From contig CANIBP010000061.1 in assembly GCA_947466075.1 (NCBI GenBank), positions 1 through 36,390 of the forward strand: a DNA stretch of 36,390 nucleotides, in the 5' to 3' direction. The stretch is from Verrucomicrobiaceae bacterium (GTDB lineage: Bacteria > Verrucomicrobiota > Verrucomicrobiia > Verrucomicrobiales > Verrucomicrobiaceae). The notes below the pieces were generated by a model, which saw only the letters and a list, made by a program, of their open reading frames with translations, did no database searches and was not told the DNA's origin. The translations under genes and the position numbers were made by a program. Positions 1 through 7,112 of this stretch are shown here, one piece after another (positions within the stretch are counted from its first letter, which is position 1; each line of letters begins with the position of its first letter).

Positions 1-120
1 CTCCACGGCTCCACGGCTCCACGGCTCCACGGCGCCACGGCTCCACGGCTCCACGGCTCCACGGCTCCACGGCTCCACGGCTCCACGGCTCCACGGCTCC
101 ACGGCTCCACGGCTCCACGG
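1..120. repeat. 8-bp tandem microsatellite, about 15 units
   Basis: The unit CTCCACGG is repeated head to tail 15 times from the first base of the window, so the true array may be longer. Only the fifth unit differs (CGCCACGG, 33-40). Because 8 is not a multiple of 3, three units make a 24-bp, 8-codon period. The array has no stop codon in any of the six frames. I see no start codon or gene that clearly uses it. It lies directly upstream of the degenerate 21-bp repeats. Confidence 0.97.
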
Positions 121-337
121 CTAAAATTGGCGCACCCGCACAGAACGGGGGCATGGCAAGGGGCCGTCGGAGCATTCTCGGGAGGGATGGCGCGATGAGC
201 TGCGGCCATTTAGCGATACGCTGGAGTCCCCGCCCGGCACCGCGCAGTGATTCAGCGATACCGCAGCATGGCTCCAGCGCACCGCGCGAGGCCTGCTTGG
301 TGCGTTGCCGTCCTGAAATGCGATCAAAAGGAAGCCG
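121..337. other. non-coding or uncertain stretch between two repeat arrays
   Basis: No convincing gene is seen. Open frames on both strands run through this stretch, but their products are low in complexity (rich in Arg, Ala, Pro, Ser and Cys) and look like by-products of GC-rich repetitive DNA. A match to the 21-bp unit seen downstream occurs at 274-294, one base out of phase with the array proper, so the minisatellite may once have reached further left. Confidence 0.5.
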
Positions 338-505
338 CCAGCGCACCGCGCAGCCGTTCCACGGTGCCGTGCAGCGGCCCCAGCGCATGGTGGCGTCACG
401 CCAGCGTGCCGCGCAGCCATCCCAGCGCACCGTGGCAGGCCTGCTTGGCGCGGTTTTGCCGCCTCCAGGCCACATTTGGACCCTCCAGCGCACCGCGCAG
501 CCCCC
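338..505. repeat. degenerate 21-bp minisatellite, about 8 units
   Basis: Units begin at 338, 359, 380, 401, 422, 443, 464 and 485. Five of them (338, 380, 401, 422, 485) keep the core CCAGCGC or CCAGCGT exactly in 21-bp phase; the units at 443 and 464 are strongly diverged. The fullest unit reads CCAGCGCACCGCGCAGCC plus three variable bases. A 21-bp period encodes heptads, for example QRTAQPx or SAPRSxx on the + strand and xAARCAG on the - strand, so it may be a former coding repeat. It ends nine bases before the ATG at 514. Confidence 0.8.
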
Positions 506-513
506 GGCCAGCC

Positions 514-1398
514 ATGAAACCGCTCCATTTCGATGCCATCAATCCCTTCACCGGCACTCCATTCACGTTCGACGATCCGAACCTCAAATTCGTCAACGGC
601 CAGGGCGTCTATCTGGAACCCGGAGATCCGGGATTCCAGCCTTACCCCGGCCAGATCCTTTCTGCTCCAACCCAGAAACCCAAGAAACACACCATGCCTA
701 AATCAGACTTCATGCCCACGGACGACAATGGCAAAGCCAGCCTGTTCGTCCTCTTTCGTGACAACGTCGGCCAGCATCTGGCCACGCTTGGCATTGCCGC
801 CAATGACCCCGACATCGTGCAGCAGGCCGCCGATGCCACCCGCTTCCGTGCCATCGTGGACTTCTGCGGCAACATGCAGAATGCCGCGCAAGGTTGGACC
901 GCCGAGAAAAACTACGAGCGCGACGGCGGCGACAACGCCCCCGCCGGCCAGATCGTCCCCGTGCTGCCCGCCGACTTCCCCGCTGCGGTGCCGGCTGGCA
1001 TCGTGCGCCGCTTCCGTGAGCTGGTGAAGCGTCTCAAGGCCAGCAAGAACTACACCCCCACCATCGGTCAGGCCCTCGGCATCGAAGGCACCATGCAGAC
1101 CGGCCCGGACCTCGCCATCATCCAGGCCATCCTGGAGCTATCCATCATCGGGAATGCCGTCTTCATCGCCTGGGGCTGGCAGGGCTTCAGCGCCTTCCTC
1201 GACATGCTGGAAATCCAGGTGGACCGCGGCGACGGCAAAGGCTGGGTCTTCCTGACCTACGACACCACGCCGAACTACACCGACTCCTACCCGCTGCCAG
1301 CCACGCCGACGAAGTGGAAATACCGCGCCATCTACCGCGTGGGCGATGCCCAGGTGGGCCAGTGGAGCAACACCGTGGAGGTCACGGTGGGCGGGTGA
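514..1398 (+). CDS. protein of unknown function with an Fn3-like C-terminal region
   Basis: The function is unknown. The open frame has two plausible starts, ATG 514 (294 aa) and ATG 694 (234 aa). The downstream part, beginning MPKSDFMPTDDNGK, looks like the core of a family of hypothetical proteins I associate with Verrucomicrobiota and Planctomycetes: a helical segment (motif VDFCGNMQNAAQGW, then RRFRELVKRLKASKNY) followed by about 100 residues resembling a fibronectin type III or purine-rich binding module (IAWGWQGFSAFLDMLEIQVD through KWKYRAIYRVGD to WSNTVEVTV). The 60 residues from 514 to 693 (NPFTGTPFTFDDPNLKF, then YLEPGDPGF) look like a separate short protein or leader joined in frame. 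Neither start has a clear ribosome binding site. There is no signal peptide. The gene follows two repeat arrays and ends at a strong hairpin. The reading frame is secure; the start is not. Confidence 0.75.
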   Translation: MKPLHFDAINPFTGTPFTFDDPNLKFVNGQGVYLEPGDPGFQPYPGQILSAPTQKPKKHTMPKSDFMPTDDNGKASLFVLFRDNVGQHLATLGIAANDPDIVQQAADATRFRAIVDFCGNMQNAAQGWTAEKNYERDGGDNAPAGQIVPVLPADFPAAVPAGIVRRFRELVKRLKASKNYTPTIGQALGIEGTMQTGPDLAIIQAILELSIIGNAVFIAWGWQGFSAFLDMLEIQVDRGDGKGWVFLTYDTTPNYTDSYPLPATPTKWKYRAIYRVGDAQVGQWSNTVEVTVGG

Positions 1399-1410
1399 AG
1401 ATCTGTTTCA

Positions 1411-1439
1411 AAGACAGGGGGCATACAGTCCCCTGTCTT
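1411..1439 (+). terminator. 10-bp perfect hairpin after the first gene
   Basis: AAGACAGGGG at 1411-1420 pairs perfectly with CCCCTGTCTT at 1430-1439 around a 9-base loop, 12 bases after the stop at 1398. No U-tract follows, so it may be a factor-dependent terminator or mRNA-end hairpin rather than a classic intrinsic terminator. It covers a TTG at 1438 that would otherwise extend the next gene, which favours the later ATG. Confidence 0.5.
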
Positions 1440-1485
1440 GTTCGAAGCTCTCGTCTATCCGCAATCCTCCCCTCCAAACTCCAGC

Positions 1486-2073
1486 ATGTTAGTTTTCAAA
1501 TTTTTTGAAATCTTCGCCCATTGTGCTGCCGTTGTCGGCATCGGCATTGCCGCTTACCAGCTATGGCAGACACGACGGCAGGCCGAGACCTCCTTTGAGG
1601 ACACCATGGCGAAGGAATACCGCGAACTCGCCTCTAGATTTCCGACCAAGGTATTCTACGACTATCCGTTCTCGGAGGAATTGACGGCGAGGGAAAAAGC
1701 CAGAGCCCAGGACGAGTTTTATCGCTACTTTGACCTGACCAACGGGCAAATTTTTCTTCGCGAGGTGGGCCGCATCAGTGAGCAGACGTGGGCGTTTTGG
1801 TGCGACGGCATCAAGACCAACATGCAAAGAGCAGCCTTCGAAGCCGCTTGGAAGGATATTGGCGGCAAGGCACAACTGGATTTCGCCGAGCTTCGGCTGC
1901 TCATCGAATGTGATTACGAGATGGATCCAATTTCGCCCAATTGGATGCACAGAATCACCATCAAGCGCCATGAAGTTGAGGCCAAGGGCCGGAAACTCAA
2001 AGCCAAGGAGCGCGAGGCCATGAGGGCTGCTGCCGCAGCATCTGCAAACAAGCTAGACACTCCCACTGTATGA
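1486..2073 (+). CDS. single-pass membrane-anchored protein of unknown function
   Basis: This 195-residue protein starts with one hydrophobic segment (about residues 3-27, FKFFEIFAHCAAVVGIGIAA) followed by a Gln/Arg-rich charged stretch (LWQTRRQAE) and a mainly helical domain (EYRELASRFPTKVFYDYPF, DEFYRYFDLTNGQIFLR, LLIECDYEM). The tail is rich in Lys, Glu and Ala. The layout, a membrane anchor, a QTRRQAE linker and a helical cytoplasmic domain, resembles DUF4760-like proteins, but I cannot assign a function. ATG 1486 is preferred over TTG 1438 because the latter lies inside the upstream hairpin and would put hydrophilic residues before the anchor. Its stop overlaps the start of the next gene by four bases (ATGA, 2070-2073), which suggests coupled translation. 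Confidence 0.75.
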   Translation: MLVFKFFEIFAHCAAVVGIGIAAYQLWQTRRQAETSFEDTMAKEYRELASRFPTKVFYDYPFSEELTAREKARAQDEFYRYFDLTNGQIFLREVGRISEQTWAFWCDGIKTNMQRAAFEAAWKDIGGKAQLDFAELRLLIECDYEMDPISPNWMHRITIKRHEVEAKGRKLKAKEREAMRAAAAASANKLDTPTV

Positions 2074-3452
2074 ACATGCGTTTTCGATCACTACTTCTTG
2101 TCTCGCTGCTCATGGCGGTCGTCTCGTCCGCCCAGGTGCCTCAGATCATCAGCTACCAGGGGCGCGTCGCCGTTGGCACCGTGAATTTTGAGGGCAGCGG
2201 ACAGTTCAAATTCGCGCTGGTCAATGCCAGCGGGAACACGACCTATTGGAGCAATAATGGCACCAGCACGGCGGGCAGCGAGCCGACTGCGCCGTTGACG
2301 CTTACCGTGACGAAGGGCCTTTATGCGGTGCTGCTGGGCGACACAACACTAACGAACATGATCACCATTCCTGGGAGTGTGTTCAGCAACACCGATGTGC
2401 GCTTGCGCGTATGGTTTAATGACGGAGTGAATGGCTTTCAACTCTTTACGCCGGACCAAAGAATCGCCGCAGTTGGTTATGCGTTCTATTCAGGGATGGC
2501 AAGCGTTGCCGAATCCGTCCCAGATGGATCGATAACAACGGTCAAATTAGACTCGTCGCTTCAAGGAGTTGTTGCACCCATACCACCAAGCCCTGGCTTT
2601 GTTCGAGTGGGTGATATTAGCAATCCAGCCGACTCTTTAAACGCTGGGTCGGTCTCTGGAATCGGATCGGTGTCTTACTCTTACCAAATCGCAAAACACG
2701 AGGTGACTAACGATGAGTATAGCGCATTTTTGAATAGCGTTGCCCTAAGCGACACTTATGCGTTGTATAATCCTAATATGTCAAGCAGCGGCTCTGGCGG
2801 AATCGTGCAGTCCGGAACATCTGGCGGCTACACATATGCAGTTAAATCGAGCATGGGAAACAAGCCCGTTGTTTTTGTAAGTTGGTTTGATGCTGCCAGA
2901 TATTGTAATTGGTTGCATAACGGAATGCCTGTAGGACCGCAAGATTCGAGCACGACTGAATCAGGGGCCTATACTTTAACCGGTCTTAGTAGCATTACCA
3001 CCGGGAGCGATTCTGTGAATGGTGCCAATGGGCGTAATTCCGCCGCTCGATTTTTTCTTCCTAGCGAAAACGAATGGTATAAAGCGGCTTATTACCAGCC
3101 GACAAGCATGGGTGGAGATGCCGATAGCTATTGGCTTTACACAACGCGCTCAAATGTACCGCCTACGGCTGCCGCAGCCAATGCTGCGATTGCCAACGGA
3201 GCTAATTATTCGAACGTTGTTGCCAACATCGCCGCTTGCGGGAGCTACTTATCAGCAACGAGCTTTTATGGGACGCTCGATCAAGGTGGAAATGTTTACG
3301 AAAGAGTTGAACAAAAGCTTGGGGGCGTATTTAGAGGGTTGCGTGGAGGTTCTTGGTCGCACGGTTCGAGCGACATTGCATCTTCCACTCGCAATGGTCT
3401 TAGCGTCACAAGTGAGGATATAAGCTCAGGATTTCGAGTAGCCAAACCATAA
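2070..3452 (+). CDS. secreted FGE/SUMF1-fold protein
   Basis: The 460-residue protein has a signal peptide (about 1-21, LLLVSLLMAVVSSAQ), a beta-rich N-terminal part (about 22-150, with ISYQGRVAV and RIAAVGYAFYSGMA, like secreted adhesin or tail-like repeats), a linker (VPDGSITTVKLDSSLQG), and a C-terminal formylglycine-generating-enzyme-type fold (about 170-458). Fold landmarks are YQIAKHEVTNDEYSAFLN, PVVFVSWFDAARYCNWL, RFFLPSENEWYKAAYY, LRGGSWSHG and GFRVAKP. The cysteine pair of true FGE, normally just after RGGS, is absent, so sulfatase-activating oxidase activity is unlikely; a binding or structural role outside the inner membrane is inferred. The DNA from about 2550 to 3450 is visibly AT-richer than its neighbours. 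Translation is probably coupled to the preceding gene, and the following secreted protein starts eight bases after its stop. Confidence 0.85.
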   Translation: MNMRFRSLLLVSLLMAVVSSAQVPQIISYQGRVAVGTVNFEGSGQFKFALVNASGNTTYWSNNGTSTAGSEPTAPLTLTVTKGLYAVLLGDTTLTNMITIPGSVFSNTDVRLRVWFNDGVNGFQLFTPDQRIAAVGYAFYSGMASVAESVPDGSITTVKLDSSLQGVVAPIPPSPGFVRVGDISNPADSLNAGSVSGIGSVSYSYQIAKHEVTNDEYSAFLNSVALSDTYALYNPNMSSSGSGGIVQSGTSGGYTYAVKSSMGNKPVVFVSWFDAARYCNWLHNGMPVGPQDSSTTESGAYTLTGLSSITTGSDSVNGANGRNSAARFFLPSENEWYKAAYYQPTSMGGDADSYWLYTTRSNVPPTAAAANAAIANGANYSNVVANIAACGSYLSATSFYGTLDQGGNVYERVEQKLGGVFRGLRGGSWSHGSSDIASSTRNGLSVTSEDISSGFRVAKP

Positions 3453-3460
3453 CTTTACTC

Positions 3461-4363
3461 ATGCGAGCGCATTTAACCAGTTTTTGGGTTTTATACTTTG
3501 CGTTAGTGTTGTCTCTTCATGCTGGTCCGCGTACCAGCACGAGCTACTGCATCACCACCGACAGCATCGCTGCCGGAGGCGCACGAAATACCGGCACAAG
3601 CTACACGAATGACGGCAACGTCGGTGGAGTGGGTGGCATTGCCACTGCTTCCGCGCCTGCGGAGACGCTGAAGGCGGGCTACGTCGGCCAGCTTACGGAA
3701 GTGAGCGCCGTGCAACTGGCGGCTTCGCCGACGACGGTGAACGAAGATACCACGCGGCAGCTTGCCGCCACGGCCACGCTGGATGATGCGACAACGGCGG
3801 TGCTGCTGGGCACGGATTTGAACTGGAGCGTGGTCAGCGGGCCAATCGCCAGCATTAACACCAGCGGCCTGGCGACTGCGGCCAACGTGTATCAAAACAC
3901 GGCGGCGACAGTACAGGGGAGTTATCGTGGGGTGAACGGCACGCTGGGCCTGACGATTGTGAACGTGGGCACCGATGATCTGGGCCTGTATGCCGCTGAC
4001 GGCCTGCCGGATGCGTGGCAGGTGCAGCACTTCGGCCAGAACAACCCGCTGGCCGCCCCCACGGCGGATGCGAGCGGCACCGGGCAAAACAACCTCCTTA
4101 AATACACCGCAGGCCTGATCCCGACGGATCGCTCCTCACGCCTGCTGACCAACGTGGGTGGCAGTGGCACCCATACGATCACGATCAGTCCCCGGCTGAG
4201 TGATCGCACCTACGCGGTGCAATTCAGCACGACGTTGAGTGCGAATGGCTGGCAGACGCTGACCGGTGCCACCATCCAAGACAACGGCCAGACCCGCACG
4301 GTGACGGACCTGGATGGGACCTCGACCCGGAAGTTTTACCGCGTGCAGGTGAGCTACCCGTGA
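3461..4363 (+). CDS. secreted Ig-like (BIG2-type) protein
   Basis: The 300-residue protein starts with a signal peptide (about 1-21, VLYFALVLSLHA). A Ser/Thr/Gly-rich segment follows (TSYTNDGNVGGVGGI, then AETLKAGYVGQL), of a kind common in secreted verrucomicrobial proteins. Next comes a bacterial Ig-like/BIG2-type domain (about 82-167, VQLAASPTTVNEDTTRQLAATA to LGLTIVN), then a module with DGLPDAWQVQHFG and NLLKYTAGLIPT, and a final beta-rich stretch ending RKFYRVQVSYP. No catalytic residues are apparent. It starts eight bases after the FGE-fold gene and is probably cotranscribed with it; both products should act in the periplasm or on the surface. GC content returns to the high local level inside this gene. 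Confidence 0.75.
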   Translation: MRAHLTSFWVLYFALVLSLHAGPRTSTSYCITTDSIAAGGARNTGTSYTNDGNVGGVGGIATASAPAETLKAGYVGQLTEVSAVQLAASPTTVNEDTTRQLAATATLDDATTAVLLGTDLNWSVVSGPIASINTSGLATAANVYQNTAATVQGSYRGVNGTLGLTIVNVGTDDLGLYAADGLPDAWQVQHFGQNNPLAAPTADASGTGQNNLLKYTAGLIPTDRSSRLLTNVGGSGTHTITISPRLSDRTYAVQFSTTLSANGWQTLTGATIQDNGQTRTVTDLDGTSTRKFYRVQVSYP

Positions 4364-4373
4364 AGGTGCCACT

Positions 4374-4529
4374 TTAAGCGATGATTTCCTTCACCACATG
4401 CCCATGCACGTCGGTGAGGCGGGAATCCCGGTCGGCGTGGCGGAAGTTGAGTTTTTCGTGATCGAGGCCGAGCTGGTGGAGAATGGTGGCATGCAGGCCG
4501 TGCATGTGAACTTTGAGTGCCCTGCGCTC
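4374..4529 (-). pseudogene. C-terminal remnant of a DUF1501 family gene
   Basis: On the - strand, directly after the rsmB stop and in the same frame, 51 codons read ERRALKVHMHGLHATILHQ, then LGLDHEKLNFRHADRDSRL, then TDVHGHVVKEIIA and a TAA at 4374-4376. From about VHMHGLH onward this closely matches the C-terminal end of DUF1501 proteins (HATILHQLGLDHEKL, RLTDVHGHVV), secreted proteins abundant in Planctomycetes and Verrucomicrobia and usually over 400 residues long. Only about 45 residues remain, and there is no room for the rest because rsmB occupies the upstream DNA. I read it as a degraded remnant left by a deletion or rearrangement. A 43-codon piece from ATG 4505 stays open, but expression is doubtful. 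Confidence 0.8.
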
Positions 4530-5807
4530 TCACGCTCGCCGGATCGCCGCAGCGAAGGCACCGTCCATTTGATCATCGGGCGGGAAGCTGTGGCGGAGTT
4601 TGACGGGTTCGAAGCCGGGCGTGTATTCGAGGACGCTAGCGACGAGTTGCTCGTTTTCGGCGGGTTCGATGCTGCAGGTGCTATAAACGAGGATGCCACC
4701 GGGTTTGAGGACGCGGAGGCAGTTTTTGAGAAGTTGTGTCTGGGTTTGCACCTGCGCGGTGATGTCATCGGGCTGCAAACGCCAGCGGACATCGACGCGG
4801 CGGCGCATGACGCCGGTGTTGGAGCAGGGGACGTCGAGCAGGATGCGGTCAAAGCCGGGCTTGGCGAAGGCGGGGATTTGCGTCTCTGACCAGTCGTGTT
4901 CTTCGATGTGGGCGTTGGCGACGTGGAGGCGGTTCAAATTGCCGTCCAGACGACGCAAACGGCCCGGGGAGACATCACAGGCGATGATTTCGCCCTGATT
5001 TTCCATGAGTTGGGCGAGCAGAGCGGTTTTGCCGCCGGGCGCGGCACAGGCATCGAGGACGCGGTGGCCGGGCTGTGGAGCGAGAAGGCGTGGCGCGATG
5101 GCGGTGCTCGGGTCCTGCATATACACCTTGCCGACGCTCAATTCTTCACGCGGAAGGTGATCGCAGACGATGAAATCTTCCTGCGGAGCGTCCAGGTGCG
5201 GGTAGAGGCGATTGATGCGGGCGCAGATCGGGGCGGGGACTTGATTCCACTCGCAGAGGGCGGTGGTTTTGGCTTCGCCAAAGAGGCCGAGCCAATGCTC
5301 GATGAGCCACTTGGGGTGCGAGGTGCGGGTTTCGAGCGGCAGGCCGTCAACCATGGCCAGCAGCTCGGCGGATTCGCGGCAGGCACGGCGCAGGACGGCA
5401 TTGATCAGGCTGCGGGCACGACCGGTGGCGGCCACGGTTTCGTTCACGGCGGCGTATTCGGATACTTTAAGGATCAGGACCTGGCAGAGGCCGATGCGCA
5501 GGCCCCAGCGGCTGCGGTGGTCGAGGTGCTTGTCCTCGGTGATCACGGCGATCCAGTGGTCGAGCAGGGAGAGATTCCGCAGTGTGGTGAGCACGATGTC
5601 GCGCAGGAAGGCGGCGTCTGGGAGGCTGAGGCCGTTGTCGCGCTGGATGTGGTCCATGAGGTCGGCGGCGAAGCGCTCCCCGCCGGACCACTCGCCGAGG
5701 ACGTCCAGCGCCATGCCACGGATGGGAACGGTCGGTTGGCGGGAACGGGAGGAAGGCGGCTGGCGGTCGGGAATCATGTCTGGCATGACTAAGGCGGCGC
5801 GCTGCAT
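4530..5807 (-). CDS. rsmB: RsmB/NOL1/NOP2/Sun-family rRNA cytosine-C5 methyltransferase
   Basis: The product methylates a cytosine at C5 in 16S rRNA with S-adenosylmethionine (position 967 in E. coli for RsmB). From ATG 5807 it has 425 residues, the usual family length. The N-terminal third is a NusB-like RNA-binding domain (LRDIVLTTLRNLSLLDHWI, then AAVNETVAATGRARSLINAVLRRA). The C-terminal Rossmann methyltransferase shows the SAM-binding loop VLDACAAPGGKTALL (about 248-262), motif IV with its cysteine (LLDVPCSNTGVMRRR, about 322-336), and the catalytic-cysteine motif VYSTCSIEPAENEQL (about 370-384). The start is uncertain: ATGs at 5807, 5786 and 5777 are all in frame and the frame stays open to 5906. 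It is transcribed divergently from the aminotransferase and probably monocistronic. It ends next to a DUF1501 remnant. Confidence 0.93.
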   Translation of the reverse strand: MQRAALVMPDMIPDRQPPSSRSRQPTVPIRGMALDVLGEWSGGERFAADLMDHIQRDNGLSLPDAAFLRDIVLTTLRNLSLLDHWIAVITEDKHLDHRSRWGLRIGLCQVLILKVSEYAAVNETVAATGRARSLINAVLRRACRESAELLAMVDGLPLETRTSHPKWLIEHWLGLFGEAKTTALCEWNQVPAPICARINRLYPHLDAPQEDFIVCDHLPREELSVGKVYMQDPSTAIAPRLLAPQPGHRVLDACAAPGGKTALLAQLMENQGEIIACDVSPGRLRRLDGNLNRLHVANAHIEEHDWSETQIPAFAKPGFDRILLDVPCSNTGVMRRRVDVRWRLQPDDITAQVQTQTQLLKNCLRVLKPGGILVYSTCSIEPAENEQLVASVLEYTPGFEPVKLRHSFPPDDQMDGAFAAAIRRA

Positions 5808-5844
5808 GGCACAAGCCGCCCTTTGCTCGTGGCGGGAGGATTGA

Positions 5845-5875
5845 TTGACAAACTTCTCAGGCCCTCCTTTATAGG
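5845..5875 (+). promoter_or_regulatory. candidate sigma70-type promoter for the aspartate aminotransferase
   Basis: A perfect -35 hexamer TTGACA lies at 5845-5850. The best downstream -10 candidate is TATAGG at 5870-5875, giving a long spacer of 19 bases; a weaker one, TTTATA at 5868-5873, would give 17. It lies 40 to 70 bases before the ATG at 5916, in the only gap between two divergent genes. Confidence 0.45.
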
Positions 5876-5915
5876 CGGCCCCCTGTTTTTTCACCCGCCC
5901 AACCATTCCCAGACC

Positions 5916-7082
5916 ATGGATTTCATCGCCAAAAATATCGCCGAAGTAGCCCCTTCAATGACCCTGTCCATCACCAGCCAGGCGAAGGCGCTCAAAAAGC
6001 AGGGCGTGGACGTGCTGAGCTTCGGCGCTGGTGAGCCTGACTTCAATACGCCTGCTCCGATCATTGCCGCCGCCATTGAGGCGCTCAACACCGGTAAAAC
6101 CCGTTACACCGAGAGCAATGGCATCATCGAACTGCGCGAAGCTCTGGCCTCCAAGCTCATGGTGGACAATAACGTGCAGTATGAAGCCTCCCAGATCAGC
6201 GTGAACTGCGGTGCCAAGCACTCCTGCTACAACGCCATCCTCGCCGTCGTGAATCCCGGCGACGAAGTGATCATCCCGGCTCCATATTGGACCAGCTACC
6301 CGGAAATGGTGCGCTTGGTCGGCGGCATCCCGGTCATCGTTGAGACGAAGCGTGAAAACGGCTGGAAGCTCACTCCAGACGAGTTCGAGGACGCCATGTC
6401 CCCGATGACGAAGATGATCATCCTGAACACTCCGGGCAACCCGACTGGTTCTGTGTACACCAAGGATGAACTCAAGGCGCTGGGCGACATCGCCGCAGGA
6501 GAAGGCATCGTGATCCTGTCCGACGAAATTTACGAAAAACTCGTCTATGGCGGCCATGAGCACGTCAGCATCGCCTCGCTGAGCAAAGAAATTTACGATC
6601 ATACCATCACCATCAACGGCTTCTCCAAAGCCTATGCGATGACTGGCTGGCGTCTCGGTTACACCGCCGCTCCCAAGAAGATTGCTGACGCCATCGACAC
6701 GATCCAGAGCCACACCACTAGCAATCCGACCACCTTTGCACAGTACGGTGCGCTGGCCGCCTTGCAGATGGATCAGCAGATCGTCAGCGACATGCGCGAC
6801 GAATTCGATGTGCGCCGCCAATACATGCTCGGCCGACTCGGTAATATTAAGAACGTCCGCGTCGTCGAGCCGATGGGCGCTTTCTACTTCCTCGTCGATA
6901 TTGAGCCGATGCAGATCAAGAGCGTGAACTTCTGTGAGAAGCTGCTCAGTAAGCAGAAAGTTTCCGTCGTTCCAGGCTTGGCCTTCGGTGCCGAGCACAC
7001 CATCCGTTTCAGCTACGCCACTGGCCTCGATGTCATCAACGCCGGCATGGACCGCTTCGAAGAATTCTGCGGTCAGCATTAA
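5916..7082 (+). CDS. aspB: aspartate aminotransferase, class I (AspB type)
   Basis: This PLP enzyme transfers the amino group between aspartate and 2-oxoglutarate, linking the TCA cycle to amino-acid synthesis in the cytoplasm. The 388-residue length is typical. Seen motifs are LSFGAGEPDFNTPAPI near residue 30, the cofactor-binding NTPGNPTGSVY (about 170-180), LSDEIYEKLVYGG, and the Schiff-base lysine in INGFSKAYAMTGWRLGY (Lys238). The substrate-carboxylate arginine is in IRFSYA near residue 363. ATG 5916 is chosen because MDFIAKNIAEVAPSMTLSI is the normal family start; the open frame extends upstream to 5823 without family-like sequence. It is first of three + strand genes and cysK follows 30 bases later. 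Prephenate or other related substrates cannot be excluded from sequence alone. Confidence 0.93.
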   Translation: MDFIAKNIAEVAPSMTLSITSQAKALKKQGVDVLSFGAGEPDFNTPAPIIAAAIEALNTGKTRYTESNGIIELREALASKLMVDNNVQYEASQISVNCGAKHSCYNAILAVVNPGDEVIIPAPYWTSYPEMVRLVGGIPVIVETKRENGWKLTPDEFEDAMSPMTKMIILNTPGNPTGSVYTKDELKALGDIAAGEGIVILSDEIYEKLVYGGHEHVSIASLSKEIYDHTITINGFSKAYAMTGWRLGYTAAPKKIADAIDTIQSHTTSNPTTFAQYGALAALQMDQQIVSDMRDEFDVRRQYMLGRLGNIKNVRVVEPMGAFYFLVDIEPMQIKSVNFCEKLLSKQKVSVVPGLAFGAEHTIRFSYATGLDVINAGMDRFEEFCGQH

Positions 7083-7112
7083 TCTCGCAACAAACGTCAA
7101 CCTCGCAACATC

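Noticed and set aside
1..505. CRISPR array
   Set aside because: The repeats are directly tandem with no unique spacers, and no cas genes are in the window.
121..690. 189-residue open frame on the - strand
   Set aside because: Low-complexity product made of heptads like AARCAG caused by the 21-bp repeats; overlaps the better-supported + strand gene.
1438..1485. TTG start giving a longer version of the membrane-anchored protein
   Set aside because: The TTG lies in the 3' arm of a perfect hairpin and would add a hydrophilic stretch before the membrane segment.
2070..3452. Annotating the FGE-fold gene as an active sulfatase-modifying enzyme
   Set aside because: The cysteines required for formylglycine formation are not found after the RGGS motif.
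4896..5792. 298-residue open frame on the + strand
   Set aside because: Lies wholly antisense to rsmB, which has all its catalytic motifs; open only because of GC-rich third positions.
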